A DNA stretch of 34,037 nt from Parvibaculum sp. (GTDB lineage Bacteria > Pseudomonadota > Alphaproteobacteria > Parvibaculales > Parvibaculaceae). The stretch's first letter is position 1. Every line of letters begins with the position of its first letter. The translations under genes were made by a program, and so were the position numbers. Below are positions 23,801 to 34,037 of this stretch, piece by piece. The notes beneath the pieces are model-generated. The model worked only from the letters and a program-made list of their open reading frames with translations, searched no databases and was not told where the DNA came from. The stretch spans positions 1 to 34,037 of the forward strand of contig JAUXOE010000054.1 of assembly GCA_030682415.1 (NCBI GenBank), given 5' to 3'.

Positions 23801-25180
23801 ATGCCTCGCCGCTTCCCGGGTCTGAGAGCCGTGCGCCCAGAAACCGACGGCGGTTCCGGCGGCCTCGATTTGGCCGCCGTCGCTGAAAAGGGTCTTTCCG
23901 CGCCGCGCCAGCCCTCCGGGGAAGGTGCCGCCGAGGCCGCCAGCCAAGCCACCGACGCGTCGGGGGCAATGCACGCTCATGCCGGGACGGAACAGCCGGC
24001 GGGTCATGACGAACCTCGCCCGAAACGCCGCCGCCGCCGCGGCCGTCGGGGCGGGCGTCAGACCGAGCGCGCCGACCAGCCAAAGCAACCCGTCGCTCCG
24101 CGCCTGCAAAAGCCGCATGCCGTGCGAGCGGCGGCTGACATTCTCTATGCGGCGCTTGATCTCGGTACCAACAATTGCCGCTTGCTGATCGCCCGTCGAA
24201 ACAATGACGGCTTCAAGGTTATCGACGCCTACTCCCGAATCGTGCGTTTGGGTGAGGGGCTTGGTCGCACAGGCGCGCTGGGCGAGGCGGCAATGACCCG
24301 CGCCATCGAAGCGCTGAAAATATGTGCCGACAAGATGGAACGACGCGGCGTTGTTCGTACCCGGACCATCGCCACAGCAGCCTGCCGAACGGCATCGAAC
24401 AGCGACACCTTTGTTGAACGAGTTAAGAAGGAAACGGGCCTTTCCCTCGAGATTGTCTCAACCGAAGACGAGGCGCGCCTGGCGGTCGCCGGATGCGCGC
24501 CGCTCCTCGATCCGGGCTGCTCCTCCGCGCTGGTATTCGATATCGGCGGCGGTTCGACAGAACTGATCTGGGTCAGGATGCCGGATGGAGATACGCGGCA
24601 TCGCCCGGTGATAGGTGACTGGATTTCATTGCCTTGTGGCGTCGTCACGCTGGCCGAACACCATGGTGGTGTTGACGTACCGGTCGCGCTCTATGACCGA
24701 ATGGTCGCCGAAGTCAGTGAACGACTTGAACCCTTTCTGGAACGCGTGCGTGAATTGGATGCAGGGCAGGGCGGCTTTCATCTGCTCGGTACATCCGGCA
24801 CCGTTACCACAATCGCCGGCGTTCACCTCGGCCTCGACCGCTATGATCGGACGCGTGTGGACGGTGTCTGGATTTCCCCCGTCGACGTTCACCGCGTCAC
24901 GCAGTCGCTCCTGGCAATGAGCCACAGCATGCGCGCTGCGCATCCCTGTGTAGGTGGCGAGCGCGCCGACCTCGTGCTCGCCGGCTGCGCGATTTTCGAG
25001 GCAATTGCGCGCGCCTGGCCGGCCGAACGGCTGCGGGTGGCCGATCGCGGTTTGCGCGAAGGAATACTGATGTCCCTGATCGAAAGCGATGCACGACGCG
25101 GTCGCCGCCGGCGCCGCCGGCGCCGCCGCAATGCAAAGCGGTTCGACGGAGCAACAGCACAACCGGTTCAGGTGACGTGA
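23801..25180 (+). CDS. Ppx/GppA phosphatase-family protein with arginine-rich ends
   Basis: The Ppx/GppA domain begins near residue 113. It has the phosphate-1 motif [15 protein letters not shown] (117-131), [14 protein letters not shown] for the second phosphate loop, and [12 protein letters not shown]. The family hydrolyses polyphosphate or pppGpp in the cytoplasm. The first 110 residues are low-complexity and end in a basic block, [14 protein letters not shown]. The C-terminus has another ([17 protein letters not shown]). These basic ends suggest nucleic-acid or polyphosphate binding. The start is uncertain: 23801 lacks a good ribosome site, and the in-frame ATG at 23969 would give 403 residues. 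One base separates it from rlmE, so the two are co-transcribed. Before the island arrived, the gene followed tRNA-Gln by about 100 bases. Confidence 0.85.
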   Translation: MPRRFPGLRAVRPETDGGSGGLDLAAVAEKGLSAPRQPSGEGAAEAASQATDASGAMHAHAGTEQPAGHDEPRPKRRRRRGRRGGRQTERADQPKQPVAPRLQKPHAVRAAADILYAALDLGTNNCRLLIARRNNDGFKVIDAYSRIVRLGEGLGRTGALGEAAMTRAIEALKICADKMERRGVVRTRTIATAACRTASNSDTFVERVKKETGLSLEIVSTEDEARLAVAGCAPLLDPGCSSALVFDIGGGSTELIWVRMPDGDTRHRPVIGDWISLPCGVVTLAEHHGGVDVPVALYDRMVAEVSERLEPFLERVRELDAGQGGFHLLGTSGTVTTIAGVHLGLDRYDRTRVDGVWISPVDVHRVTQSLLAMSHSMRAAHPCVGGERADLVLAGCAIFEAIARAWPAERLRVADRGLREGILMSLIESDARRGRRRRRRRRRNAKRFDGATAQPVQVT

Positions 25181-25181
25181 G

Positions 25182-25928
25182 ATGGCCACAGGCGACAAAA
25201 GCGGTGGCAAGGGCGTTGGCGGCGGTGTCCGTGCGCTGAAAGTGCGCGTCAAGACCGCCCGCAAGCGCAGTAACTCGTCGACACGCTGGTTACAGCGGCA
25301 GTTGAACGACCCCTATGTCCATGCGGCAAAACGCGAAGGCTATCGTTCACGCGCCGCCTTCAAGCTGACCGAGATCGACGACAAATATCGCTTCCTGAAG
25401 CCCGGCGGCCGGGTGGTCGATCTTGGCTGCGCGCCGGGCGGCTGGACCCAGGTCGCTGTCGCCCGCGTCAATGCGCAAGGTACGGCCGGCAACAAGCAGG
25501 GAAGTGTCATCGGCCTCGATTACCTCGAAATGGACCCGGTGCCGGGCGCCACCATCCTGCAGCTCGACTTCCTTGACGAAGGTGCCGACACACGCGTGAA
25601 AGAGTTGTTGGCGGGCGAGGCCGATGTCGTTTTGTCGGACATGGCAGCGCCGACCACTGGCCACAAACAGACCGACCACATGCGCATTATGTCGCTCTGC
25701 GAGATCGCGGCGCAGTTCGCGGTCGAGGTGCTGGCGCCCGGCGGCACCTTCCTCGCCAAGGTCTTGCGTGGCGGTACCGAAAACGAATTGCTGGTTCTCC
25801 TGAAGCGTCATTTCCAGACCGTTCGCCATGTGAAACCCAAGGCGAGCCGCGCCGATTCGGCCGAGATGTATGTGCTGGCCCAAGGCTTTAAAGGCCGTTC
25901 CGCAAGCGATTCGGGAGAACCCGGCTAG
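25182..25928 (+). CDS. rlmE: 23S rRNA 2'-O-methyltransferase RlmE (RrmJ/FtsJ)
   Basis: This 248-residue methyltransferase modifies U2552 of 23S rRNA in the 50S subunit. The SAM-binding motif is [13 protein letters not shown] (78-90). The K-D-K-E catalytic set can be placed at K61 (SRAAFKL), D153 (LSDMAAP), K193 (LAKVLRGG) and E228 (SAEMYVLA). An extra basic N-terminal stretch of about 25 residues ([11 protein letters not shown]) precedes the core, as usual in alphaproteobacteria. The ATG lies one base after the Ppx/GppA stop. Confidence 0.95.
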   Translation: MATGDKSGGKGVGGGVRALKVRVKTARKRSNSSTRWLQRQLNDPYVHAAKREGYRSRAAFKLTEIDDKYRFLKPGGRVVDLGCAPGGWTQVAVARVNAQGTAGNKQGSVIGLDYLEMDPVPGATILQLDFLDEGADTRVKELLAGEADVVLSDMAAPTTGHKQTDHMRIMSLCEIAAQFAVEVLAPGGTFLAKVLRGGTENELLVLLKRHFQTVRHVKPKASRADSAEMYVLAQGFKGRSASDSGEPG

Positions 25929-25981
25929 TGTCTTTGGCCTGCCGACAGAAGCGTCTTTGCATTCCCGGATATAGATGTTAA

Positions 25982-27505
<1,524 letters not shown>

Positions 27506-27533
27506 TCGCGTATCGCGACACCGGGAGCTTCAA

Positions 27534-28832
27534 ATGACGCCCGGGGCACGTCTGCAATCGGCAATCGATATTCTGACCGGCATTTTCGAAACGCGGCAGC
27601 CGGCCGACCGGGCCTTCGACACATGGTCGCGATCGAGCCGGTTTGCCGGTTCGAAGGACCGCGCGGCCGTCAGCGAACTTGTTTTTTCCGTGCTCCGCCA
27701 CCGTGCGCAGCTTGCGGCTGCCACCGGCTCGGACGCGCCGCGCCTGCTCGCTTTTGCGGTCATCGCATTGTTGCATGGGGACGGTGCGGAAGCTGCCGCG
27801 GCGCGCGCCGACGGAACACCCCACGCTCCCGCGCCCCTGACCGTCGAAGAGAATGCCGCGCTCTGCGAAGCTGCCTTGCCCGGACCGGAGGCACCGTCAT
27901 GGGTCAGGCTCAACTACCCCGAATGGTTGCACCCCGAGTTTGAATTGGCGCTTGGGGCGGGGCTCGAACGCGAAATGGCCGCGCTGATGGAGCGTGCGCC
28001 GACCGATTTGCGAGTCAATGCGCTGAAAGGGTCTCGCGACCACGCCAAATCCGCGCTCGCTGATGAGAATGTAGCGACTGAACCAACACCGCTCTCGCCG
28101 TGGGGCCTGCGCCTCACCGGCCGCGCCAACATTCTGGGCCTCGCGAGTTTTCGCGACGGACTGGTCGAATTGCAGGATGAGGGCTCGCAACTGGCATGCC
28201 TGGCCACCGGTGTGAAACCCGGCGAACAGGTGGTCGATCTCTGCGCTGGCGGTGGTGGCAAGTCGCTGGCACTGGCCGCGATGATGCGCAATCGCGGCCA
28301 GGTGCACGCCTGCGACAACGATAGCCGCCGCCTCGACAAGCTGATGCCGCGCGCCCAGCGCGCCGGCATCCGCAATATCCAGACCCGTGCGCTCGGCATC
28401 TTCGCGCCCGATGCGCCGGATGCGGACCTGGCCGGCCTCGAGGCCCGCATGGACTGTGTGTTGGTTGACGCCCCCTGCAGCGGCACCGGCGCGTGGCGCC
28501 GCAATCCCGATGCGCGCTGGCGTCTGACACCGGAAATCCTGGCCGGCTACCACACCGCGCAAATGGAGGTGTTGGCGCGCGCCGCCCGGTTGGTCAGGCC
28601 GGGCGGCCGTCTGGTCTATGTCACATGCTCGCTGCTGCCGTCGGAAAACGATCGACAGGTGACCGCATTCCTGACCACCGACCGCGAATTTACAGTGGCG
28701 CCGTGGCGCTCGATCTGGCCCGCCGATTTTCCGCCCCCGCCCGCTATCGGCGATGAGCCCTTCCTCCGGCTGACGCCGGCCAGCACCGAAACGGATGGCT
28801 TTTTCATTGCCGTTCTGCGGCGGGAGGGCTGA
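27534..28832 (+). CDS. RsmB/NOP-family RNA cytosine-C5 methyltransferase
   Basis: This 432-residue protein has an N-terminal NusB-like helical region (about 1-140) and a C-terminal methyltransferase core: VVDLCAGGGGKSLALAAMM for SAM binding, DAPCSGTGAWRRNPDARW with Cys315, and YVTCSLLPSEN with Cys365. The two cysteines are the usual pair of m5C RNA methyltransferases. The target is probably rRNA or tRNA, as for RsmB (C967 of 16S rRNA), but orthology to rsmB itself is not certain, so no symbol is given. The start has CCGGGAG upstream. It sits 28 bases after guaB and two bases before the TPR gene. Confidence 0.9.
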   Translation: MTPGARLQSAIDILTGIFETRQPADRAFDTWSRSSRFAGSKDRAAVSELVFSVLRHRAQLAAATGSDAPRLLAFAVIALLHGDGAEAAAARADGTPHAPAPLTVEENAALCEAALPGPEAPSWVRLNYPEWLHPEFELALGAGLEREMAALMERAPTDLRVNALKGSRDHAKSALADENVATEPTPLSPWGLRLTGRANILGLASFRDGLVELQDEGSQLACLATGVKPGEQVVDLCAGGGGKSLALAAMMRNRGQVHACDNDSRRLDKLMPRAQRAGIRNIQTRALGIFAPDAPDADLAGLEARMDCVLVDAPCSGTGAWRRNPDARWRLTPEILAGYHTAQMEVLARAARLVRPGGRLVYVTCSLLPSENDRQVTAFLTTDREFTVAPWRSIWPADFPPPPAIGDEPFLRLTPASTETDGFFIAVLRREG

Positions 28833-28834
28833 GA

Positions 28835-29392
28835 ATGTTGCGCTGCGGTGTGAAGCTTGACGGATTTCGGCAAGGGTGGTCTATCGGACCAAGCATCCCC
28901 CGAAAGCATGGACACATGCCCGCTGCCTCTCTCCGAAACCGGCTCCGAATGGTTTGCCTGCCCGCGCTGGCACTCCTGCTGGCGCTGTTGCCGGGCGTGG
29001 CGATGGCGGTTGACGATGCATCGGCCCGCATATCGATTGTGCTCGGTGAGCGCGGCATTGAGGCGGTTGCGCGTGGCGACCTCGCTGGCGCGCAGAGACT
29101 GTTCGAACGCGCCATTGTGGCAAACCCGGCCAATGCGCCTGCCTACGCCCATCTCGGCGCTGTGCATCATGCGACGGGCGATGTGCGCCTTGCCCGCAAG
29201 TATTTTGGCATCGCGCTCTCCATCGATCCGACTGAGCTGGATGCCTTGAGCGGCCTCGCGCGTCTCGACATCGCCGAGGGCAATCGCGACGCGGCGGCAG
29301 AGAGGCTCCGCGTCCTTCGCATCCATTGTGAATCTTGTGAACAGACGCGGGATATTGCCCGCATGCTCGAATCCGGGCCCGGTGCCCCATGA
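28835..29392 (+). CDS. TPR-repeat protein with signal sequence
   Basis: A hydrophobic export signal ([20 protein letters not shown]) is followed by about two to three TPR units ([62 protein letters not shown]). It is probably periplasmic or membrane-anchored, and TPRs imply protein-protein contacts. The start is unsettled. ATG 28835 has GGAGG at good distance but puts 38 residues before the hydrophobic core. ATG 28916 ([18 protein letters not shown]) gives a normal signal peptide but has a poor ribosome site. It lies in the guaB-guaA run and ends 16 bases before guaA. Confidence 0.7.
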   Translation: MLRCGVKLDGFRQGWSIGPSIPRKHGHMPAASLRNRLRMVCLPALALLLALLPGVAMAVDDASARISIVLGERGIEAVARGDLAGAQRLFERAIVANPANAPAYAHLGAVHHATGDVRLARKYFGIALSIDPTELDALSGLARLDIAEGNRDAAAERLRVLRIHCESCEQTRDIARMLESGPGAP

Positions 29393-29408
29393 ACCTGGTA
29401 GAAGGACG

Positions 29409-30959
29409 ATGACCGAAGACCGCATCCTCATTATCGATTTTGGTAGCCAGGTAACGCAATTAATCGCGCGGCGTGTGCGCGAAAGCGGTATTTATTCGGA
29501 GATTGTTCCCTTCAACAAGGCTGAGGGGCTCGACAAGAGCTTCGCGCCCAAGGCGGTCATTCTTTCGGGGGGACCGGCCAGTGTCACCGGCATCGGCACG
29601 CCGCGTGCGCCCGAATGGGTGTTCAAGGCGGGCGTGCCCGTCCTTGGCATCTGCTACGGCGAACAGACCATGTGCGCCCAGCTCGGCGGCAAGGTCGAGA
29701 GCTCCGACGAACGGGAATTCGGCCGCGCCATCATCGAGGTTCTCGATGACAGCCCGCTCTTCGAGGGTCTGCTGCAGGCCGGTGAGAGCGAACCGGTCTG
29801 GATGAGCCATGGCGATCGTGTGGTCGCGCTGCCGCCGGGCTTCAAGACCATCGCGGTCAGCCGCAATGCGCCTTTTGCCGCCATAGCGGATGAAAGCCGC
29901 CGCTTCTATGGTGTGCAGTTCCATCCCGAAGTTATGCACACGCCGCGCGGCGCCGCGATGCTGAAAAACTTCACGCACAGGATTGCCGGCTGCAAGGGTG
30001 GCTGGACGATGGCCGCCTTCAGGGAAACCGAGATCGCCAAGGTCCGCGCCCAGGTCGGCAAGGGCAAGGTGATTTGTGGTCTGTCGGGCGGCGTTGATTC
30101 ATCTGTGGTTGCGGTGCTGCTGCACGAGGCCATCGGCGACCAGCTTCAATGCGTTTTCGTCGACACCGGCATGATGCGCGCCGGCGAGGCCGATCAGGTC
30201 GTCAATCTCTTCCGCCACCACTACAACATCCCGCTGGTCAACCGCGACGCGACGGACCTCTTCCTCGGCAAGCTCGACGGTGTTTCCGATCCGGAAAAAA
30301 AGCGCAAGATCATCGGCGCCACCTTCATCGACGTCTTCGAGGAGGAGGCGAAGAAGATCGGCGGCGCCGACTTCCTGGCGCAAGGCACGCTCTATCCGGA
30401 CGTGATCGAAAGCGTTTCCTTCGCCGGCGGTCCATCGGTCACGATCAAGAGCCACCACAATGTAGGCGGTCTGCCCGAGCGCATGAACATGAAGCTCGTG
30501 GAGCCGCTGCGCGAACTCTTCAAGGATGAGGTGCGCATTCTCGGCCGCGAACTCGGTCTGCCGGAAGAATTCGTCGGCCGCCACCCGTTCCCGGGCCCGG
30601 GTCTCGCCATCCGCGTGCCCGGCGAGATCACCCGCGAGAAGCTCGAAATCCTGCGCAAGGCCGACGTCATCTATCTCGACGAGATCCGCAGGGCCGGTCT
30701 CTACGATACGATCTGGCAGGCCTTTGCGGTGCTGCTGCCGGTGCGCACTGTCGGTGTCATGGGCGACGAACGCACCTACGACTATGTCTGCGCGCTGCGC
30801 GCCGTCACCTCGATCGACGGCATGACGGCGGACTACTATCCCTTCAGTCACGACTTCCTGGGCCACGTCTCGACCCGCATCATCAACGAAGTCCGCGGCA
30901 TCAACCGCGTCGTCTACGACGTGACGTCGAAGCCGCCGGGAACGATCGAGTGGGAGTGA
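29409..30959 (+). CDS. guaA: GMP synthase (glutamine-hydrolysing)
   Basis: This 516-residue enzyme converts XMP to GMP. The class I glutamine amidotransferase part has the nucleophile in GICYGEQTM (Cys82) and the FHPEV histidine-glutamate pair. The ATP-pyrophosphatase part begins with the PP-loop LSGGVDSS (near residue 226), and the C-terminal dimerisation domain ends PPGTIEWE, the usual terminus. AGAAGGAC lies just before the ATG at 29409; an upstream in-frame extension to 29328 has no homology. With guaB in the same direction, both dedicated GMP steps are close together. Confidence 0.97.
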   Translation: MTEDRILIIDFGSQVTQLIARRVRESGIYSEIVPFNKAEGLDKSFAPKAVILSGGPASVTGIGTPRAPEWVFKAGVPVLGICYGEQTMCAQLGGKVESSDEREFGRAIIEVLDDSPLFEGLLQAGESEPVWMSHGDRVVALPPGFKTIAVSRNAPFAAIADESRRFYGVQFHPEVMHTPRGAAMLKNFTHRIAGCKGGWTMAAFRETEIAKVRAQVGKGKVICGLSGGVDSSVVAVLLHEAIGDQLQCVFVDTGMMRAGEADQVVNLFRHHYNIPLVNRDATDLFLGKLDGVSDPEKKRKIIGATFIDVFEEEAKKIGGADFLAQGTLYPDVIESVSFAGGPSVTIKSHHNVGGLPERMNMKLVEPLRELFKDEVRILGRELGLPEEFVGRHPFPGPGLAIRVPGEITREKLEILRKADVIYLDEIRRAGLYDTIWQAFAVLLPVRTVGVMGDERTYDYVCALRAVTSIDGMTADYYPFSHDFLGHVSTRIINEVRGINRVVYDVTSKPPGTIEWE

Positions 30960-30967
30960 TCCCGCTC
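30948..30967. terminator. Hairpin at the convergent guaA/asd junction
   Basis: GAGTGGGA pairs with TCCCGCTC (one G-U pair in RNA) around a GTGA loop. It spans the guaA stop codon and the six-base gap to the asd stop. It may serve both transcripts as a 3'-end structure; there is no T-run. Confidence 0.35.
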
Positions 30968-31982
30968 AGCCCTTGACGAGAATCTCGCCGATCTGCACCG
31001 CGTTGAGCGCCGCGCCTTTCAGGAGCTGGTCGCCGGCGACGAACATCGCGATCGAGCGCCCGCTCGGATCGGAAATATCCTGCCTTATGCGGCCGACCAG
31101 AATGGCGTCCTGGCCGGAAGCGTCTTTCGGCATCGGGAAATAGTTGCCTGCCACATCGTCGACAATCTTGATGCCCGGCGCTGTGGAAAGAATTTCGCGC
31201 ACCTGAGCCGGCGTGATCGGCCACTCGCATTCGAAATCGAGCGCTTCCGAGTGCGCGCGCAGCACCGGCACGCGCACACAGGTCGCCGTCACGCGAATAT
31301 CGTTGTCGCCGAAAATCTTCTTGGTCTCCTTCACCATCTTCAGCTCTTCCTCGTTGTAGCCCGTCTCCGGGTCGACCTTCGAGTTGTGGCTGAAGACGTT
31401 GAAGGGGTAGGGATGTGGAATGATCTTCTGCTCAAAGGGCTCGCCCTTGAGGAAAGCGCGCGTCGCTTCTTCGAGTTCCTCCATCGCCGCCGCACCCGCG
31501 CCCGACGCCGCCTGATAGGTCGCGGCGACGATGCGCTTCACACGGTTGACCTTGTGGATCGGCCATAGCGGCGTGATCGCAATGATGGTCGAGCAGTTCG
31601 GATTGGCGATGACGCCATTATGCTTGAGCGCCGCCTCCGGATTGATCTCGGGGATCACCAGCGGCACGTCGGCGTCCATGCGGAAGGCCGACGAATTGTC
31701 GATCATCACCGCGCCGGCGTCCTTCACCGCCTTGACGAACTGCCGCGATATACCGCCGCCCGCCGAAAAGAAGCCGATGTCGACGCCCGCGAAGCTCGCT
31801 TCCGTCAGTTCCTCGACGACAATGTCCTGACCCCGGAATTTCATGGTCTTGCCGGCCGAGCGCGCCGAAGCGAGCAGCTTCAGCTCCTTCACCGGGAAGT
31901 TGCGTTCCTCAAGGCAGCGGATCATCTCGACGCCGACGGCGCCGGTCGCGCCCGCAATGGCGACGACGGGGTTCGAAATCAT
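30966..31982 (-). CDS. asd: Aspartate-semialdehyde dehydrogenase
   Basis: This 338-residue enzyme reduces aspartyl phosphate to aspartate semialdehyde for lysine, threonine, methionine and cell-wall diaminopimelate synthesis. It has the NADP-binding GATGAVG near the N-terminus, the catalytic cysteine in ANPNCSTI (Cys130), SGAGAAAMEEL, and the substrate-binding VRVPVLRAHSEA. The length is normal. The start has GAGAGCC upstream. It converges on guaA with a six-base gap. Confidence 0.96.
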   Translation of the reverse strand: MISNPVVAIAGATGAVGVEMIRCLEERNFPVKELKLLASARSAGKTMKFRGQDIVVEELTEASFAGVDIGFFSAGGGISRQFVKAVKDAGAVMIDNSSAFRMDADVPLVIPEINPEAALKHNGVIANPNCSTIIAITPLWPIHKVNRVKRIVAATYQAASGAGAAAMEELEEATRAFLKGEPFEQKIIPHPYPFNVFSHNSKVDPETGYNEEELKMVKETKKIFGDNDIRVTATCVRVPVLRAHSEALDFECEWPITPAQVREILSTAPGIKIVDDVAGNYFPMPKDASGQDAILVGRIRQDISDPSGRSIAMFVAGDQLLKGAALNAVQIGEILVKG

Positions 31983-32096
31983 GGCTCTCAGGCTCCGGTT
32001 CGGGCCGCGCCGGGCCCGTAATTTGCGCCGTGCCTATAACAGCGGCGGCGGCCCCGGGCAAGGGCGCGCCTCCGGCCATGAGGTCGCGGGCGGCCG

Positions 32097-32612
32097 TCAG
32101 CGGAATCCGGCGACGATTTCGGAAATGCGTCGGAAAAAATGCAGGCCCTGCGTGATCTCCTCGTCGGTCATATGGTCGACGATCAACTGCACATAGGCCT
32201 CGCCACCGGCGATCATCTTTTTCATATGCGCCTCGCCCTTGGCCGTCAGCACGACGATCTTCTCGCGCCCCGATCGGGGGTCCTCGACAAGCTGCACCAG
32301 CTCCAGCGGCGGCTGGGCCATCGCCCGCAGCGCCTTGGTAATGGCGGCGCCGGAAATCTCGAACCAGGTTTCGAGCGACCGCTCGATGGCCTTGCGGTTC
32401 ATCTCCCGGCCGCCCTTGCCCTCCGAATGGATCAGCCAGAGCATTGCCACCTGATGGCGGCCGAGTTGCCCGCCGCGCAGCGCGTCCTCCACGCCGATGC
32501 CGGCCTTGTAGTGAATGGGATAGTAATATTCGAGAAACCGCAGCGCTGCGTCGGGGATCTGCGATGCGGCCTTGCCGCCCGGCTTTCCGCTCCCGGCCTT
32601 TTTGGTCGCCAC
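32097..32612 (-). CDS. MarR-family transcriptional regulator
   Basis: This 171-residue protein has a winged-helix MarR-like core: QLGRHQVAMLWLIHSEG, then MNRKAIERSLETWFEISGAAITKALRAM as recognition part, VEDPRSGREKIVVLTAKGEAHM as the wing and post-wing helix, and a helical C-terminus for dimerisation. The basic N-terminal tail (TKKAGSGKPGGKA) is unusual. The GTG start at 32612 follows AAGGACGG; the open frame reaches 32702 without homology and into the operator-like sequence. It is divergent from the P450 gene, so it probably controls that gene and itself. The match at 680-709 suggests the MMPL cluster is also a target. Confidence 0.8.
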   Translation of the reverse strand: MATKKAGSGKPGGKAASQIPDAALRFLEYYYPIHYKAGIGVEDALRGGQLGRHQVAMLWLIHSEGKGGREMNRKAIERSLETWFEISGAAITKALRAMAQPPLELVQLVEDPRSGREKIVVLTAKGEAHMKKMIAGGEAYVQLIVDHMTDEEITQGLHFFRRISEIVAGFR

Positions 32613-32700
32613 ACATCCGTCCTTTCGCTGCGCGGCCCGGAGGCGCGCGATTCCTTTGGCGCATCCTAGCGCGGTCGCCGCCGCTCCGGCTGTATAAACC

Positions 32701-32730
32701 ATTTACAAAAGAAATAGTTTATGAAATGAA
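32701..32730 (+). promoter_or_regulatory. Conserved 30-base upstream sequence, copy B (MarR/P450 gap)
   Basis: It begins atttacaaaagaaata and is identical at 28 of 30 positions to 680-709. CATTT at 32700 and AAATG at 32724-32728 form an inverted pair, as expected for a dimeric regulator. It lies 50 bases before the P450 start and about 90 bases from the MarR start. A 12-codon frame (32726-32764) follows, in the same relative place as the 11-codon frame after copy A. Confidence 0.6.
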
Positions 32731-32780
32731 TAAAAAGCCGGACGCCAGAACCGGCCTTGGATGAAATCGGGGAGGGAAGA

Positions 32781-34037
32781 ATGCCGAACAGCCGGACTGC
32801 CGATGCCGGAGAGGTCGACCTGGAGGCGCTGGTTGCCGCGCTCCCGACCGGCGACACCATCGCCGCGCCTTACGCGCTCTATGACAGGCTACGGCCCCAC
32901 GCGCCGGTCTATGGCTATCGCGACTATCCGCCGGGCACGGTGCCCGACGCCGACGAGCCGGTTACGGCCTGGGTGCTACTGGACTACGACCAGGTTTCCG
33001 CAGCGGCCCGCGATCATCGCCTGTTCTCGTCGCGCGATCCGCTGCAGGAACAGTCCTCGGCGCCGACCCTGATGCTGGTCAATCACGACAACCCCGAACA
33101 TGACCGCTTGCGCGGCATCGTCAATCTGGCCTTCTCCCGGCCGCGTGTCGAAGCGCTCGACCCCTGGGTGCGAGAAATTGTCGACGGCATGGTTGCCGAA
33201 CTGGGCGAGGGCGACGTCGAGGTCATGGAGGCGCTCGCGGCGCGCATTCCGGCGCGCATCATGGTCGGCCTGCTGGGACTCCCCGAAAGCGTCGTCGATC
33301 GCTTCCGCCACTGGGCAACCGCGTTCATGCTTTCAGCCGATCTTTCGCCGGCCGAACGCGAGGCGAGCAACCGCGAACTGGTCGAATATTTCGTTGGCGT
33401 CGTCACCGAACACGACCGCGCGCTGCGGGCAGGGGAGGCGCTGCCGGACAGCCTCATCGTTGCGCTGCTGAAAGCCGACGCCGGTGGCGAGAAACTGACC
33501 CTCGATGAAGTGATCCGCTTCTGCATCACGCTGGTGGTGGCTGGCTCCGAAACCACGACCTTCCTGCTCGGCAATCTGCTTCACAATCTGGCCATCATGC
33601 CGGAAGTCCGCGCGCAACTCGCTGCCGACCGCAAGCTTGTCGGTGCCTTCATCGATGAGAGCTTGCGCCACAGCGGCCCGCCGCAACGCCTGTTCCGCGT
33701 TGCGACGCAGGACGTCGAGATCGGCGGCCGATACATCGCGGAGGGAGATTGGGTGGCGCTCTTCTTTGCCGCCGCCAATCACGATCCGGCCGTGTTCCCG
33801 GATCCGGGTCGCTTCGACATCACGCGGCCGAACCTCAACAAACAGCTCACCTTCGGCGTCGGCATCCACCACTGTCTCGGCTCCGCTCTGGCGCGTATGG
33901 AAGGCCGGGCGCTTGTCGAGGCCATGCTGGCGCGCATGTCCGAAATACGTCTCGGCGATGCGCCGCCGGTGCCGCAGCGCGCGAGCCTCCTCAATCACGG
34001 ATTCGACAGCCTGACCCTCCGTTTCACGCCAGCCCGC
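32781..34037 (+). CDS. Cytochrome P450 (3' end beyond the window)
   Basis: 419 codons are open to the last base, which is nearly the full usual length of a bacterial class I P450. The I-helix oxygen-activation motif is VVAGSETTT, the K-helix ExxR is ESLRHSG, and the haem loop is [10 protein letters not shown] with the axial ligand Cys365. [17 protein letters not shown] is the conserved C-helix block. It is a soluble monooxygenase that needs ferredoxin partners, none of which are in the window. GGGAGGGA precedes the ATG. Family members hydroxylate fatty acids, terpenoids or steroids. The substrate here is unknown, but the shared upstream sequence ties it to the MMPL cluster. Confidence 0.92.
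   Translation, partial: MPNSRTADAGEVDLEALVAALPTGDTIAAPYALYDRLRPHAPVYGYRDYPPGTVPDADEPVTAWVLLDYDQVSAAARDHRLFSSRDPLQEQSSAPTLMLVNHDNPEHDRLRGIVNLAFSRPRVEALDPWVREIVDGMVAELGEGDVEVMEALAARIPARIMVGLLGLPESVVDRFRHWATAFMLSADLSPAEREASNRELVEYFVGVVTEHDRALRAGEALPDSLIVALLKADAGGEKLTLDEVIRFCITLVVAGSETTTFLLGNLLHNLAIMPEVRAQLAADRKLVGAFIDESLRHSGPPQRLFRVATQDVEIGGRYIAEGDWVALFFAAANHDPAVFPDPGRFDITRPNLNKQLTFGVGIHHCLGSALARMEGRALVEAMLARMSEIRLGDAPPVPQRASLLNHGFDSLTLRFTPAR

Noticed and set aside
31909-32664. 251-codon minus-strand frame overlapping asd and the MarR gene
   Set aside because: It is an out-of-frame shadow of two well-supported genes.

Overview
The window looks like a chromosomal segment of an alphaproteobacterium. 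It is GC-rich, has alphaproteobacterial-type housekeeping genes (guaB, guaA, asd, rlmE, a Ppx/GppA protein), and carries TRAP transport, P450 and Baeyer-Villiger genes typical of hydrocarbon- or ketone-degrading soil and marine lineages. A Parvibaculum-like lineage is a guess from gene content only. No rRNA, CRISPR array or virion genes were seen.

Left part (1-15.9 kb). The 5' end of an acetoacetate-CoA ligase gene reads leftwards off the window. Divergent from it is a five-gene cell-envelope cluster: MMPL/RND transporter, DUF1329, Ycf48-like propeller, DUF1302 outer-membrane barrel, and a second DUF1329. By analogy with MmpL7-LppX lipid export, this looks like a trans-envelope carrier for a hydrophobic compound; both DUF1329 proteins start with twin-arginine-type signals. 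Next come a convergent soluble aldose (PQQ-type) dehydrogenase, a small membrane protein, a complete TRAP transporter (DctQ, DctM, DctP) and a 600-residue Baeyer-Villiger monooxygenase.

Middle part (16.1-23.7 kb). A 7.55-kb integrated island starts inside the 3' end of a tRNA-Gln(CTG) gene. It is bounded by a 20-bp direct repeat, carries a tyrosine integrase next to the tRNA, and has 12-bp-spaced GCTCACACAA repeats at both ends that look like integrase arm sites. The cargo is small: ParB-like and two HNH-like proteins in one leftward operon, a serine recombinase with a res-like dyad, a zinc-ribbon protein, a GrlR-like protein and several tiny membrane proteins. A perfect 26-bp direct repeat with a palindromic centre encloses the serine recombinase, giving a possible mobile or switchable 1.94-kb module nested in the island.

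Right part (23.8-34.0 kb). Ppx/GppA-rlmE and guaB-rsmB-like-TPR-guaA run rightwards, asd converges on guaA, and a MarR-family regulator is divergent from a cytochrome P450 gene that runs off the window. A 30-bp sequence in the MarR/P450 gap recurs with 28 of 30 bases identical in front of the MMPL cluster, more than 30 kb away. This suggests that the P450 and the envelope cluster share a regulator, and hence a substrate.
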